From Lachnospiraceae bacterium (GTDB lineage: Bacteria > Bacillota > Clostridia > Lachnospirales > Lachnospiraceae), in contig JAFUFI010000031.1 in the NCBI GenBank assembly GCA_017469945.1, positions 1 through 64,000 on the forward strand: a DNA stretch of 64,000 nucleotides. Reading direction: 5' to 3'. The notes under the pieces are model-generated. The model saw only the letters and a list, made by a program, of their open reading frames with translations, searched no databases and was not told the DNA's origin. Positions 51,080-59,731 of the stretch are shown piece after piece. Made by a program: the position numbers and the translations under genes. The first letter of the stretch is position 1, and every line of letters begins with the position of its first letter.

Positions 51080-51850
51080 ATGGAATTTCGACCCTGTATT
51101 GATATTCACAACGGAAAAGTAAAACAAATAGTAGGAAGCTCGCTTACTGATTCTGACAACAAAGCTACAGAAAATTTTGTAGCTGATAGTAATGCGAGCT
51201 TCTTTGCGTGTTTATATAAAAAGCATAATCTCAAAGGGGGGCATATCATTCTTTTAAACCCTGTGGGCAGCGAATACTATGAAGCTACAAAGGCTCAGGC
51301 TATTGATGCCCTAAAAGCGTTTCCCGGAGGGATGCAGTTAGGCGGAGGAATAACACCTGATAACGCAAAAGAGTTTCTTGACGCAGGAGCAACACATGTT
51401 ATTGTTACGTCTTATGTATTTAAAGATGGTACGATAAAATATGACAATCTTAAGGCGATATCCGATGCGGTTGGAAGAGAGAGACTTGTACTTGATCTTT
51501 CCTGTAAAAAGACTGCCGATGGTTATAAGGTTGTAACCGACAGATGGCAGAAGATGAGTGATGTAACCGTTGACATTAAGCTTCTTGAAGAGCTTTCGGA
51601 ATACTGTGACGAATATCTTATCCACGCGGTTGATGTTGAAGGGAAAAACTCAGGAATAGAAACTGATCTTGTAAAGATGCTTGCGGACTACGAGGGAAGG
51701 CCTGTAACATATGCCGGCGGAGTTCATAGCTACGAAGATATAAATCTCCTTAAAACATTGGGAAAAGACAGGATTAATATGACCATTGGAAGCGCGCTTG
51801 ACCTTTTTGGAGGCAACCTTTCATTCGAGAAAGTATTACGAAATTATTAA
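51080..51850 (+). CDS. hisA: ProFAR isomerase (HisA), eukaryotic HIS6 type
   Basis: 256 residues. Converts ProFAR to PRFAR in histidine synthesis. Motifs resemble fungal His6 rather than bacterial HisA: CIDIHNGKVKQIVGSSL, MQLGGGITPDNAKEFLDAGA, VIVTSYVFKDG, LVLDLSCKKTADG, EYLIHAVDVEGKNSGI, YAGGVHSYEDI and SALDLFGGNL. It stands alone after dapB, 3 nt from its stop and with no other his gene in the window, which suggests acquisition or relocation. AATATAGGATGATCC supplies the binding site. Confidence 0.9.
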   Translation: MEFRPCIDIHNGKVKQIVGSSLTDSDNKATENFVADSNASFFACLYKKHNLKGGHIILLNPVGSEYYEATKAQAIDALKAFPGGMQLGGGITPDNAKEFLDAGATHVIVTSYVFKDGTIKYDNLKAISDAVGRERLVLDLSCKKTADGYKVVTDRWQKMSDVTVDIKLLEELSEYCDEYLIHAVDVEGKNSGIETDLVKMLADYEGRPVTYAGGVHSYEDINLLKTLGKDRINMTIGSALDLFGGNLSFEKVLRNY

Positions 51851-51855
51851 AAATG

Positions 51856-51884
51856 TTGCGCAAAAATGCAATATGTGTTAGAGT
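51856..51884 (+). promoter_or_regulatory. Promoter of the LytM-bactofilin operon
   Basis: TTGCGC, 17-nt spacer, TAGAGT preceded by TGT (extended -10). Starts within a few bases of the hisA stop. An ideal ribosome binding site GGAGGTGA follows at 51900. Confidence 0.6.
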
Positions 51885-51912
51885 TATTTAATCTGATGTG
51901 GAGGTGATTTTG

Positions 51913-52650
51913 TTGAGCAATCCATATATTGTAACTCTAAAACCAAGCACACATAAGCGCAAAAAGTTCAGACATCTTATCCTTGCATCCGACGATACGG
52001 AGTCTACTCCACGGGTTTTTAAGTACAACGTATCGGGCTTTATAGCTTTTCTTGCCGTAATGCTCTTTGTCTTTGGAGGATTTGTGGGACTACTGGTTTT
52101 TGAAAGCAAAAGAGATGCCAGATATGAGCGTAAGATCAAAGAAAGAGATCAGCAGATAGAAACTCTGACGGCAGATAACACCGCTCTTACTTCACAGATC
52201 GAATCGCTCAATAATACAATTGAAATACTGAGTAATACGGTTACTACCAAGACTGCAAGCGAAGCAGAGCTTGCCGAGACTATCGAAGCTCAGGCAGTTC
52301 CTTCGGATTTTCCTCTTACCGGAAGCGCTTCTTTTGAAGAGGTGGACGGAGAGGAGCCGGCCTGCATATTTACAGGTTCAGACGGAATAACCGTTGTCGC
52401 TACAGCTACGGGAGTTGTGGAAGACGTACTTGAGGATGAAACCTACGGAAATGTTGTTATAATCGACCATACCAACGGTTACAAAACCTATTACAAGAAC
52501 AAAGGAGATCCGCTCGTTAAGAAAGGAGATTCCGTTTCTATGGGAACGACTCTTTTCATAATCAGCAGCGACAATCTTGAAATGTGTTATCAGATTTCAC
52601 AAAACGGCGAGTTTATTAATCCACTGGATGTTTTGCAGATTAATGGTTAA
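51913..52650 (+). CDS. Membrane protein with coiled coil and degenerate LytM (M23) domain
   Basis: 245 residues from the TTG start at 51913, chosen because GGAGGTGA ends 5 nt before it (a TTG at 51910 is equally legal). Basic cytosolic tail, TM 41-63, coiled coil about 68-125, then an M23-like domain (TATGVVEDVLEDETYGNVVIIDH to NPLDVLQING). Zinc ligands are not preserved: the HxxxD region reads FTGSDG, the usual Y-x-H reads YYKNK, and HLHF is replaced by EMCYQ. A non-catalytic regulator or scaffold, as in SpoIIQ- or EnvC-type proteins, is inferred. The bactofilin gene follows after 10 nt. Confidence 0.85.
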   Translation: MSNPYIVTLKPSTHKRKKFRHLILASDDTESTPRVFKYNVSGFIAFLAVMLFVFGGFVGLLVFESKRDARYERKIKERDQQIETLTADNTALTSQIESLNNTIEILSNTVTTKTASEAELAETIEAQAVPSDFPLTGSASFEEVDGEEPACIFTGSDGITVVATATGVVEDVLEDETYGNVVIIDHTNGYKTYYKNKGDPLVKKGDSVSMGTTLFIISSDNLEMCYQISQNGEFINPLDVLQING

Positions 52651-52660
52651 AGGAGACAAA

Positions 52661-53128
52661 ATGAGTAAAGAAGCAATTAAAATATCTACTCTTATCGGTG
52701 CAGGCAGCGTTTGTGACGGAGATTTTAAATGTCCCGGAAGCGCACGCATCGACGGAACGATCAATGGCAATGTTGAGATCGACGGCGTACTTGTTTTAGG
52801 CGCTGTAGGTAAGATCAACGGAGATATCCTTGCAAAGGCTGTACAGATAGGCGGCGAAGTAAACGGCGATATCAGTGCTCCCGAGAAGGCAGAGCTTACA
52901 TCTACCGCTAAGGTTATCGGAAATCTTACTACGAATGTTATCGTTATTGACGAGAATGCAGTATTTCAGGGTGCTGTTAATATGAACCAGGAAGCTTCTC
53001 CAAGAAATAAGGGATTCGCTTTTAAGAAGACTGTTAAAGAAGAGAAGAAGAGCGCAGCCTTTGCAGTAGCTGAAGCTCTTAAGGAAGTTGAGGCCGACGG
53101 AGAAGAGATCCCTACAGAGGAAGTTTAG
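52661..53128 (+). CDS. Bactofilin (polymer-forming cytoskeletal protein)
   Basis: 155 residues. Central beta-helix of short repeats (CPGSARIDGTINGNVEIDG, GKINGDILAKAVQIGGEVNG, SAPEKAELTSTAKVIGN) with charged tails. Bactofilins polymerise without nucleotide and often act with M23 endopeptidases in cell shape. ATG at 52661 follows AAAGGAGACAAA. It shares an operon with the degenerate LytM protein and ends at a strong terminator. Confidence 0.93.
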   Translation: MSKEAIKISTLIGAGSVCDGDFKCPGSARIDGTINGNVEIDGVLVLGAVGKINGDILAKAVQIGGEVNGDISAPEKAELTSTAKVIGNLTTNVIVIDENAVFQGAVNMNQEASPRNKGFAFKKTVKEEKKSAAFAVAEALKEVEADGEEIPTEEV

Positions 53129-53193
53129 GATTCCCCCCCATAAGCTTTTTGCGTGACGAGCTTAAAGAGAAAGAAAACGATCTAAAAAAGTAA

Positions 53194-53240
53194 AAGCCTG
53201 CAAAGAATCTTAACAAGTTTCTTTGCAGGCTTATTATTTT
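53194..53240. terminator. Bidirectional terminator between bactofilin and yerC-like gene
   Basis: Perfect 14-bp stem AAGCCTGCAAAGAA/TTCTTTGCAGGCTT (53194-53207 and 53219-53232), loop 11 nt, then ATTATTTT. On the minus strand the stem is followed by TTACTTTTTT. Serves both convergent genes. Confidence 0.9.
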
Positions 53241-53272
53241 GCTTATCTTTGGAATTTAGGGATGGCTTAGCT

Positions 53273-53578
53273 TTATTTAGCTTCCTCTTTTCCCTCGAGT
53301 CTTGCAAGTACAAGGTCATAACCGTCATTTCCATAGGAAAGAGAGCGGTTTACGCGGCTGATAGTAGCGGTAGAAGCTCCGGTTTTGGCGGCAATGGCAA
53401 GATAGGTCTGGTCTTTTTTTAGCATAGCGGCTACTTCAAATCTTTGGGACATGGACTGTAGCTCGTTAACTGTGCAGAGGTCCTCAAAAAAGTCATAACA
53501 TTCATCTAAAGAGCGAAGCTGAAGAATAGCATTAAACAGAGTATCTGTTGCTTCAGTTTTTAATTTATCGTTCATCAT
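53273..53578 (-). CDS. YerC/YecD family TrpR-related transcription regulator
   Basis: 101 residues. TrpR-like helix-turn-helix: LRSLDECYDFFEDLCTVNEL, SQRFEVAAMLKKDQTYLAIA, KTGASTATISRVNRSL. Ligand and targets are unknown in this family. Start at 53578, 5 nt after GGAGG on the minus strand; the next ATG (53575) is equally possible. An upstream in-frame Met would place the ribosome binding site inside the gene and is rejected. Confidence 0.9.
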   Translation of the reverse strand: MMNDKLKTEATDTLFNAILQLRSLDECYDFFEDLCTVNELQSMSQRFEVAAMLKKDQTYLAIAAKTGASTATISRVNRSLSYGNDGYDLVLARLEGKEEAK

Positions 53579-53664
53579 ATAATCCTCCATCGGAATCACT
53601 TTCATACGTTAAAACATGAAACTAGTATAATTTTAACTCTTTGTCGTAATAAAGTAAAGTCTGC

Positions 53665-53693
53665 TTGCCTAATTTACCTAAAAAAACTATAAT
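53665..53693 (+). promoter_or_regulatory. Sigma-A promoter of the DUF1836 gene
   Basis: TTGCCT, 17-nt spacer, TATAAT at 53688-53693, 33 nt before the ATG. Confidence 0.8.
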
Positions 53694-53726
53694 AGACAGA
53701 TAGAAATATCCTTTTGAGAGGTAGTT

Positions 53727-54524
53727 ATGCAGGAACAAAGCTTAGAGCAGGTTCTCAGTAAAATAGACAAGAAAATTTCCGGTATAAATCCGATAAATGT
53801 AGACGATGTGCCGACAGTTCCGCTTTATATGGACCAGCTTACTACCTTTATGGACAGTAAACTAAGAGACACGCTTCGCAGTCCTTCGGAGGACAAGGTC
53901 CTTACCAAGACGATGATCAACAACTACGCCAAAAACGACCTTATTCCGCCACCGATCAAGAAGCGTTATTCAAAAGATCATCTCTACGAGCTTTTGTTTA
54001 TCTTTTATTTCAAAAACTTTATGTCCATCGGGGATATCCAGACTCTGCTTACACCTATTACCGCTGAGTTTTTCGGAAAACGTAAAGAAAAAGGCTTTGG
54101 TATAGAAGATATCTATACCTATATGGCCGGTGTGCTTAAAGGTTCAAGAGGAAAGCTGCGGGAAGAGGTTTCAAAGAATCTCGAGGCAATCAGCGGTGCC
54201 TTTGAAGATGTACCGGAGAGCAAGAGGGAATATCTTAAGAAGTTTGCTTTTATCTGCGAGCTTTCTTACGATATCTATTTAAAAAAATACATCATCGAGC
54301 AGATGGTTGACGAAATAGCGGACGACTATATTATCGAAAGAGAGAGCTCTTACGATGACGAAATGCGTAAAAAGGCAGCCAAGGAAGCAACTATGGAGGC
54401 GATGAGGATTGCAAAGCTTAAGGCCGAAAAGAGTAAGACGGCCGAGAAGCTTAGAAGAGAAAAGGTTTCCGGTCTTAAGTATTCTTCCGAAAGAAGATCG
54501 CAAAAGAGTGACCTTTTCAAATAA
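53727..54524 (+). CDS. DUF1836 family putative DNA-binding protein
   Basis: 265 residues. The N-terminal half shows the MerR-like DUF1836 domain: DVPTVPLYMDQLTTFMD, VLTKTMINNYAKNDLIPPP, KKRYSKDHLYELLFIFYFKN, MSIGDIQTLL. The C-terminal half is helical and Lys/Glu-rich and ends with a basic stretch (SGLKYSSERRSQKSDLFK). Function unknown. 26 nt before pcrA. Confidence 0.85.
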   Translation: MQEQSLEQVLSKIDKKISGINPINVDDVPTVPLYMDQLTTFMDSKLRDTLRSPSEDKVLTKTMINNYAKNDLIPPPIKKRYSKDHLYELLFIFYFKNFMSIGDIQTLLTPITAEFFGKRKEKGFGIEDIYTYMAGVLKGSRGKLREEVSKNLEAISGAFEDVPESKREYLKKFAFICELSYDIYLKKYIIEQMVDEIADDYIIERESSYDDEMRKKAAKEATMEAMRIAKLKAEKSKTAEKLRREKVSGLKYSSERRSQKSDLFK

Positions 54525-54550
54525 TTTTGCTAAACGATTAAGGATTTTAT

Positions 54551-56836
54551 ATGATTGATAAAAATGTTTTAAATTCGCAGCAACAATTGGCAGTGGATAC
54601 TACAGAGGGTCCACTGCTTATTCTTGCCGGTGCGGGCTCGGGAAAGACAAAGACCCTTACAAACCGTATTGCACACCTGATACATGATAAAAAGGTTGAT
54701 CCTTTTAACATCCTTGCTATTACCTTTACCAACAAGGCCGCAGGGGAAATGCGAGACAGAGTCTGTGCTATGGTAGGTGAAGGCGGAGAGAGGATCTGGG
54801 TTACTACCTTCCACTCTACCTGTATGCGTATCTTAAGAAGACATATTGACCGATTGGGATATGATATCAATTTTACGGTTTATGACAGCGACGATCAAAA
54901 GACCGTTATGAAGAATGTCTGCAAGAAGCTGAATATAGATACAAAGAGTTACAAAGAAAAGACCCTTTTAAACGCCATATCCGGTGCGAAGGATAATCTC
55001 ATCACCGCCGCCGAGTATTCTCTCGAAACCTTTGGAGATTTTACAAAGATCGTTATAGCGAGAGCCTACAAGGAATATCAGGATCAGCTTAAAAAGAGCA
55101 ATGCGGTGGATTTCGACGATATAATCATGCTGACGGTTCAGCTCTTTAAAGAGAATCCGGAAATCCTGGAGTTTTACCAGGATAGGTTTAAATACATCAG
55201 CGTTGATGAGTATCAGGATACCAATAAAGCCCAGTTTGAACTTATACGACTTCTTGCGGATAAATACAGAAATCTTTGTGTAGTAGGTGATGACGATCAG
55301 TCCATCTACAAATTCAGAGGTGCAAATATCCGAAATATACTTGATTTCGAGGAGTTTTATCCCGATGCCAAGGTTATAAAGCTTGAACAAAACTATCGTT
55401 CAACTCAGACTATTCTCGATGCGGCGAATGCTGTTATCGCAAACAACAGGTCCCGAAAGAGCAAGAGGCTTTGGACGGCGGAGGGAGCCGGGCACAAGAT
55501 CCGATTTATGCAGCTTGACAATGCTTACGAGGAAGCTGACACAATAGTAGATGAGATCTCTACGAGTGTAAGGAGAGACGGATGTTCATATAATGATTTT
55601 GCTGTCCTTTACAGAACAAACGCCCAGGCGAGACTTATCGAAGAGAGACTTGTTATCAGAGGTATTCCGTATAATGTGGTTGGCGGTACAAACTTCTACG
55701 CAAGAGCCGAGATCAAGGATATGATCGCGTACCTTAAGACTATTGAAAACGGTCTTGATGAGGTGGCGCTTCGAAGGATAATCAACGTCCCTAAAAGAAG
55801 CATAGGAACGGCTACCATAGATAAACTTTTGGATTTTGCGGAGATTACCGACGATTCTTTGTATGGAGCAATGCAAAATGCAGATAATATCTCGGGACTT
55901 GGAAAGGCCTCGCTTAAAATCGGGGCTTTTGTTAAGCTTATCGAGGGACGCAGGGCGGAGATTTCTAAGATCGGTATCGCGGAAACCTTAAAGAAGATCA
56001 TCGAGGAAACGGATTACTACGAGTACCTTAAGGACCAGGACGAAGAGTCGGCGGACGATCGTATTTCCAACGTAGACGAGCTTGTAAATAAAGCGGTCGC
56101 TTACGAGGAAACTGCGGAAGATCCTTCTCTTACGGGATTTCTTGAAGAGGTAGCGCTCGTTTCGGATATCGATAATATAGATAACGGAGACGGAAGAGTA
56201 CTTCTTATGACCCTTCACAGCGCTAAGGGACTGGAGTTTCCAAGAGTATTTATCGCCGGAATGGAAGATGGCCTGTTTCCGGGGATGACTACGATATCTT
56301 CCGGTGACAATGAAGATATGGAAGAAGAAAGGCGCCTTGCCTACGTAGGTATTACAAGAGCGAAGGAGTATCTTACAATTACCTGCGCTAAGATGAGGAT
56401 GCTAAGAGGAGAAACTCAGTTTAACCCCGTAAGCCGGTTTGTCAGGGAAATACCTGGGGAGCTTATAGACGGTATGGTACCCGGAAACAGACTTAGCAGA
56501 AGCGACTTTGACGAAGATGATTACGAAAGAAGATATTCATCCGGAAGACCTTCCGCGAGACTTAAAAGCTACGCTACCCCTGAGGCCAGAAAGCCTGCTA
56601 TGCAATCGGAAATCAAGAATCTTAACGCTATTGCGGGACTTAGTAAAGGTATGCCTGCAGCAAATCCCGGAGAGCTTTCGTTTAAAACGGGAGATACCGT
56701 CAGGCACCGCAAGTTCGGCACCGGAGTTGTGACAAGTATTTCTAAAGAGCCAAGGGATTACAAGGTGACTGTTGATTTTGATGCATACGGTACAAAAATT
56801 ATGTACGCTTCATTTGCCAAACTTGAAAAAGTCTGA
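54551..56836 (+). CDS. pcrA: UvrD-family DNA helicase PcrA
   Basis: 761 residues. Superfamily 1 helicase used in repair and replication. Q-motif LNSQQQLAVDTTEGPLLI, Walker A AGAGSGKTKTLTNRI, motif II VDEYQDTN, motif III VVGDDDQSIYKFRGAN, motif IV QNYRST, motif V TLHSAKGLEFPRVF and motif VI EERRLAYVGITRAK. C-terminal RNA-polymerase-binding Tudor-like end (GDTVRHRKFGTGVV). Full length. A small membrane-protein gene follows. Confidence 0.97.
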   Translation: MIDKNVLNSQQQLAVDTTEGPLLILAGAGSGKTKTLTNRIAHLIHDKKVDPFNILAITFTNKAAGEMRDRVCAMVGEGGERIWVTTFHSTCMRILRRHIDRLGYDINFTVYDSDDQKTVMKNVCKKLNIDTKSYKEKTLLNAISGAKDNLITAAEYSLETFGDFTKIVIARAYKEYQDQLKKSNAVDFDDIIMLTVQLFKENPEILEFYQDRFKYISVDEYQDTNKAQFELIRLLADKYRNLCVVGDDDQSIYKFRGANIRNILDFEEFYPDAKVIKLEQNYRSTQTILDAANAVIANNRSRKSKRLWTAEGAGHKIRFMQLDNAYEEADTIVDEISTSVRRDGCSYNDFAVLYRTNAQARLIEERLVIRGIPYNVVGGTNFYARAEIKDMIAYLKTIENGLDEVALRRIINVPKRSIGTATIDKLLDFAEITDDSLYGAMQNADNISGLGKASLKIGAFVKLIEGRRAEISKIGIAETLKKIIEETDYYEYLKDQDEESADDRISNVDELVNKAVAYEETAEDPSLTGFLEEVALVSDIDNIDNGDGRVLLMTLHSAKGLEFPRVFIAGMEDGLFPGMTTISSGDNEDMEEERRLAYVGITRAKEYLTITCAKMRMLRGETQFNPVSRFVREIPGELIDGMVPGNRLSRSDFDEDDYERRYSSGRPSARLKSYATPEARKPAMQSEIKNLNAIAGLSKGMPAANPGELSFKTGDTVRHRKFGTGVVTSISKEPRDYKVTVDFDAYGTKIMYASFAKLEKV

Positions 56837-56895
56837 CAGTTGTGATAAAATTAAGAAAATTCTTTTATGGGGGAAGCCCGGAAAGAGAGGAAATA

Positions 56896-57201
56896 ATGAG
56901 TAAGTTTGAAGATTATATCGGAAGCATTAAAACTGAAGCTCCCGCTAAGTTTGAGGAAATCAAAGAAAATATCAAACTTAAAAATTTCCTTAAGAAAAAG
57001 GAAGCTGAAGAGATTATTGAGGAAGTTGAAGAGGAGCGCAAGGTTAAGGTTTGGGTTATCATCCTTGCCGTTATCGGAGTTATCGCTATCGGATGCCTTG
57101 TAGGATATATTATCTACCGTGCTAAGAAGAAACCCGACTATCTTGACGATTTCGATTCTGACTTTGTTGACGACGACGAATTCTTTGAGGACGAAGAATA
57201 A
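56896..57201 (+). CDS. Small single-pass membrane protein with acidic tail, unknown function
   Basis: 101 residues. Charged helical N-terminus (EEIKENIKLKNFLKKKEAEE), one membrane helix about 53-73 (VWVIILAVIGVIAIGCLVGY), short basic stop-transfer (RAKKK) and a strongly acidic C-terminus (DSDFVDDDEFFEDEE). ATG at 56896 follows GAGAGGAAATA; the 18-codon longer reading is rejected. Not assigned to a family. Followed by a good terminator. Confidence 0.75.
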   Translation: MSKFEDYIGSIKTEAPAKFEEIKENIKLKNFLKKKEAEEIIEEVEEERKVKVWVIILAVIGVIAIGCLVGYIIYRAKKKPDYLDDFDSDFVDDDEFFEDEE

Positions 57202-57230
57202 AACATCTTTCAGTTTAGGTAGTTTATTTA

Positions 57231-57265
57231 GTAGGGAAGGCATATTATGCGTTCCCTACTTTTTG
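57231..57265 (+). terminator. Rho-independent terminator after the pcrA operon
   Basis: Stem GTAGGGAA/TTCCCTAC extended by partial GGCAT/ATGCG pairing, followed by TTTTT. 29 nt after the stop codon. Confidence 0.85.
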
Positions 57266-57330
57266 TGTGCAGATATTGAAGCTACAGTATCTGCTTTTTT
57301 AAAGTCTTACGTTAGGAAATTGGTGGTTTT

Positions 57331-58740
57331 ATGAAAAAAGGACAAGAGATTATAGGGAAAGTTATAGAAATCAGATTCCCCAATATTGGAATAGTAGAAA
57401 TGGAAGAGGGCGAAAGAGTAGTTGTTAAAAACTCTCTTCCGGGACAGACTGTGCGCGCAAGGATCAATAAGTTAAGGCACGGAAAGGCCGAGGGCGCGCT
57501 TCTTGAGGTGCTTGAAAAGTCGGAGCTCGAAACCGGAGAAGGATGCCCACACTTTGGCAAGTGCGGAGGCTGTACCTATATCTCCATGCCTTATGAAGAA
57601 CAGACTAAGATTAAAAACGAGCAGGTTAAAAAGCTGCTTTTGCCTGTTCTTGAGAAGCAGTCAGGCAAGTACTCCTGGGAAGATATCTGCAAGAGCCCTG
57701 TAACCTATGGTTATAGAAACAAAATGGAGTTTACCTTTGGCGATGAGTATATGGGTGGCCCTTTGGCACTTGGGATGCATAAAAGAGGTAGCTTTTATGA
57801 TATCGTAAATGTTTCGGACTGTAAGATTGTTGACGGAGATTACAGACAGATCCTTGATATAACCGTCGGATATTTTAGAGACAAGGAACTTCCTTTTTAC
57901 CACAGGCTACGCCATGACGGATACTTAAGACATCTTCTTGTCAGAAAAGCAGCAAAGACAGGAGAAATCATGGTTGCTATTGTGACTACCACCCAGCTTG
58001 ATTTCGATATGAGCGAGTATGTATCGGCTCTGTTGGGACTTAGTCTTGACGGGAAGATAGTGAGTATCCTTCATACATTTAATGATTCACAGGCGGATGT
58101 TGTTCAATCGGATAAAACAGATATTCTATATGGCAGGGATTATATAAATGAGGAGGTTCTCGGGCTTAAATTCAGGATCACAGAGTTTTCATTTTTCCAA
58201 ACCAATACCTATAGCTGCGAAGTACTATACAGTAAGGCAAGAGAGTTTGCAGAGGATGCTATGAGATCTCTTGGAAGTGAAGCGGAAGACAGCAAAGAAA
58301 AGGTCGGTGTACTTTACGATCTGTACTCGGGAACCGGAACAATAGCTCAGCTTATGTCACCATCGGTTAGCAAGGTGATCGGTGTAGAAATCGTACCCGA
58401 GGCCGTAGAGGCTGCAAAGGAAAATGCGGCCGGCAATGGGCTTAAGAACTGTGAGTTTATTGCAGGAGACGTACTTAAAGTGATCGACGATATCGAGGAG
58501 AAGCCGGATATGATAATCCTCGATCCACCCCGTGACGGAATTCATCAGAAGGCTATCGGAAAGATAATTGATTACGGTGTAAAGAGTATTCTTTATATTT
58601 CCTGCAAGCCTACCAGTCTCGCCAGAGATCTTGAAATCTTTATCGAAAACGGATACGAAGCAAAGAGAATTGCCTGTGTGGATCAGTTCCCCTGGACCGC
58701 AAATTGCGAAGTCTGTTGTTTGCTTGAGAGGTTAAGATAA
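57331..58740 (+). CDS. rlmCD: 23S rRNA (uracil-5-)-methyltransferase, RlmD/RlmCD type
   Basis: 469 residues. N-terminal TRAM domain (about 1-60, GKVIEIRFPNIGIVEMEEGE), 4Fe-4S ligands Cys72, Cys78, Cys81 (CPHFGKCGGC) plus a later Cys in VSDCKIVDG, and a SAM-binding domain (LYDLYSGTGTIAQLM, IILDPPRDGIHQKAI). The catalytic Cys lies in YISCKPTSLARDL. In Gram-positives one such enzyme makes both m5U747 and m5U1939. Last clearly core-genome gene before the accessory region. Confidence 0.94.
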   Translation: MKKGQEIIGKVIEIRFPNIGIVEMEEGERVVVKNSLPGQTVRARINKLRHGKAEGALLEVLEKSELETGEGCPHFGKCGGCTYISMPYEEQTKIKNEQVKKLLLPVLEKQSGKYSWEDICKSPVTYGYRNKMEFTFGDEYMGGPLALGMHKRGSFYDIVNVSDCKIVDGDYRQILDITVGYFRDKELPFYHRLRHDGYLRHLLVRKAAKTGEIMVAIVTTTQLDFDMSEYVSALLGLSLDGKIVSILHTFNDSQADVVQSDKTDILYGRDYINEEVLGLKFRITEFSFFQTNTYSCEVLYSKAREFAEDAMRSLGSEAEDSKEKVGVLYDLYSGTGTIAQLMSPSVSKVIGVEIVPEAVEAAKENAAGNGLKNCEFIAGDVLKVIDDIEEKPDMIILDPPRDGIHQKAIGKIIDYGVKSILYISCKPTSLARDLEIFIENGYEAKRIACVDQFPWTANCEVCCLLERLR

Positions 58741-58758
58741 GCGAAGGATCATATTGAA

Positions 58759-58782
58759 ATTTCAATTGATGCAGATGATTAG
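58759..58782 (+). repeat. Partial copy of the accessory-region tail sequence
   Basis: TTTCAATTGATGCAGATGATT resembles the left part of the copy at 61597-61644 (TTCAATTGATGCAGAGGATT). It lies between rlmCD and the broken phosphoesterase. Confidence 0.5.
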
Positions 58783-58835
58783 TTTGTCTGTCCCAACAAA
58801 AGCCGGATGAATTTTATGTAAGTAAGGTGCTCAAA

Positions 58836-59610
58836 ATGAGAAAAAAAGAGGAGAAGGATTTGATAAAGTTTTTGGTGTTCACGGATTTACACTACGACTA
58901 TGCAACACATGGTGATGAACGTATCCGGCAGATTTTGGGCAGAGCAAAGAGTGAAGAAGTGGACTTTATTGTATCTCTGGGAGATATCACAGCCCCAATT
59001 GTGCAGTATAGTCATGTGCTCGAAAAGGTGAGAAATTCCGGCTTACCCTTGTATCAAGTGCTTGGAAACCATGATGTTAAAGTGGATTTGCATCAGACGA
59101 TGGAATTCCTGGGGCTTCACGAACCAATTCCACAATCGTGCTGTTCGCAATGGGCAGGAAGTCTTTGATCTGATTAAAGGGAAAAACATTCTGCTTTGCA
59201 TGAATGGGCATGATCATGGGGATGATTTTAAGGTGGTCGATCAGGTGCCGTTCTATACGTTAAATTCTGCTTACGGACCTTGGATCGGTTTCCCAAATGG
59301 TGATGCTGATTTGGTGCAAAAATATGAATACCTCCACGGTTATGTGCCTTATGACAGAGCACTTAGTGCAGTAGTAACGATAGAAAGTGACGCCAATCGA
59401 AAACATTCAGGTGTGATCCGAATTGAAGGTATGCAGGGTAATTATGAGTCAGTGACACCGGCGGAACTTGGCCTTGTGGATCCTTATTGGAATGGCGTTT
59501 CTGTAGAACCTAGAGCAAGTTCTTTTGTCATATCTTTTGATAGTATGAAGAAAGAGATAAAAGATTCAATTGATGAACAAAAGGAGATGCCGAGGATTAA
59601 TATAGGATAA
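58836..59610 (+). pseudogene. Broken calcineurin-like metallophosphoesterase
   Basis: The 5' part (58836-59130) encodes the start of a phosphoesterase: FLVFTDLHYDY (metal-binding DxH), IVSLGDIT (GD) and LGNHD. The reading then shifts: from about 59120 the continuing frame is the one at 59062-59610 with NRAVRNGQEVFDLIKG, the GHDHG motif and an intact C-terminus. Between LGNHD and GHDHG the middle region with the usual substrate-proximal histidines is missing, so both a deletion and a frame change occurred at about 59110-59135. An unusual short protein from a sequence error is less likely because residues are absent, not just shifted. Ribosome binding site AAGGTG remains at 58824. Confidence 0.75.
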
Positions 59611-59622
59611 AGGATAACAAAT
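59592..59622 (+). repeat. 31-bp direct repeat, left copy
   Basis: 31 bp (GAGGATTAATATAGGATAAAGG continues to AACAAAT; given here in two parts of the same run: GAGGATTAATATAGG and ATAAAGGATAACAAAT). Identical at 30 of 31 positions to 61614-61644. It overlaps the 3' end of the broken phosphoesterase. Confidence 0.9.
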
Positions 59623-59731
59623 CATATTGGAGAAGTTAGAGAGCCGTGTTCCCTTGATGGAAAACGGGTTCGAGGTCGTAGGACGGTGCACTGATTCTTG
59701 AAGAATTACTGAATAGAAGAGGTAGACAACT

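Noticed and set aside
59623-59731. Small gene between the phosphoesterase remnant and the ferritin-like gene
   Set aside because: A short frame with MENGFEVVGRCTDS exists, but it has no clear ribosome binding site and no known match; it may be a gene remnant and is not annotated.
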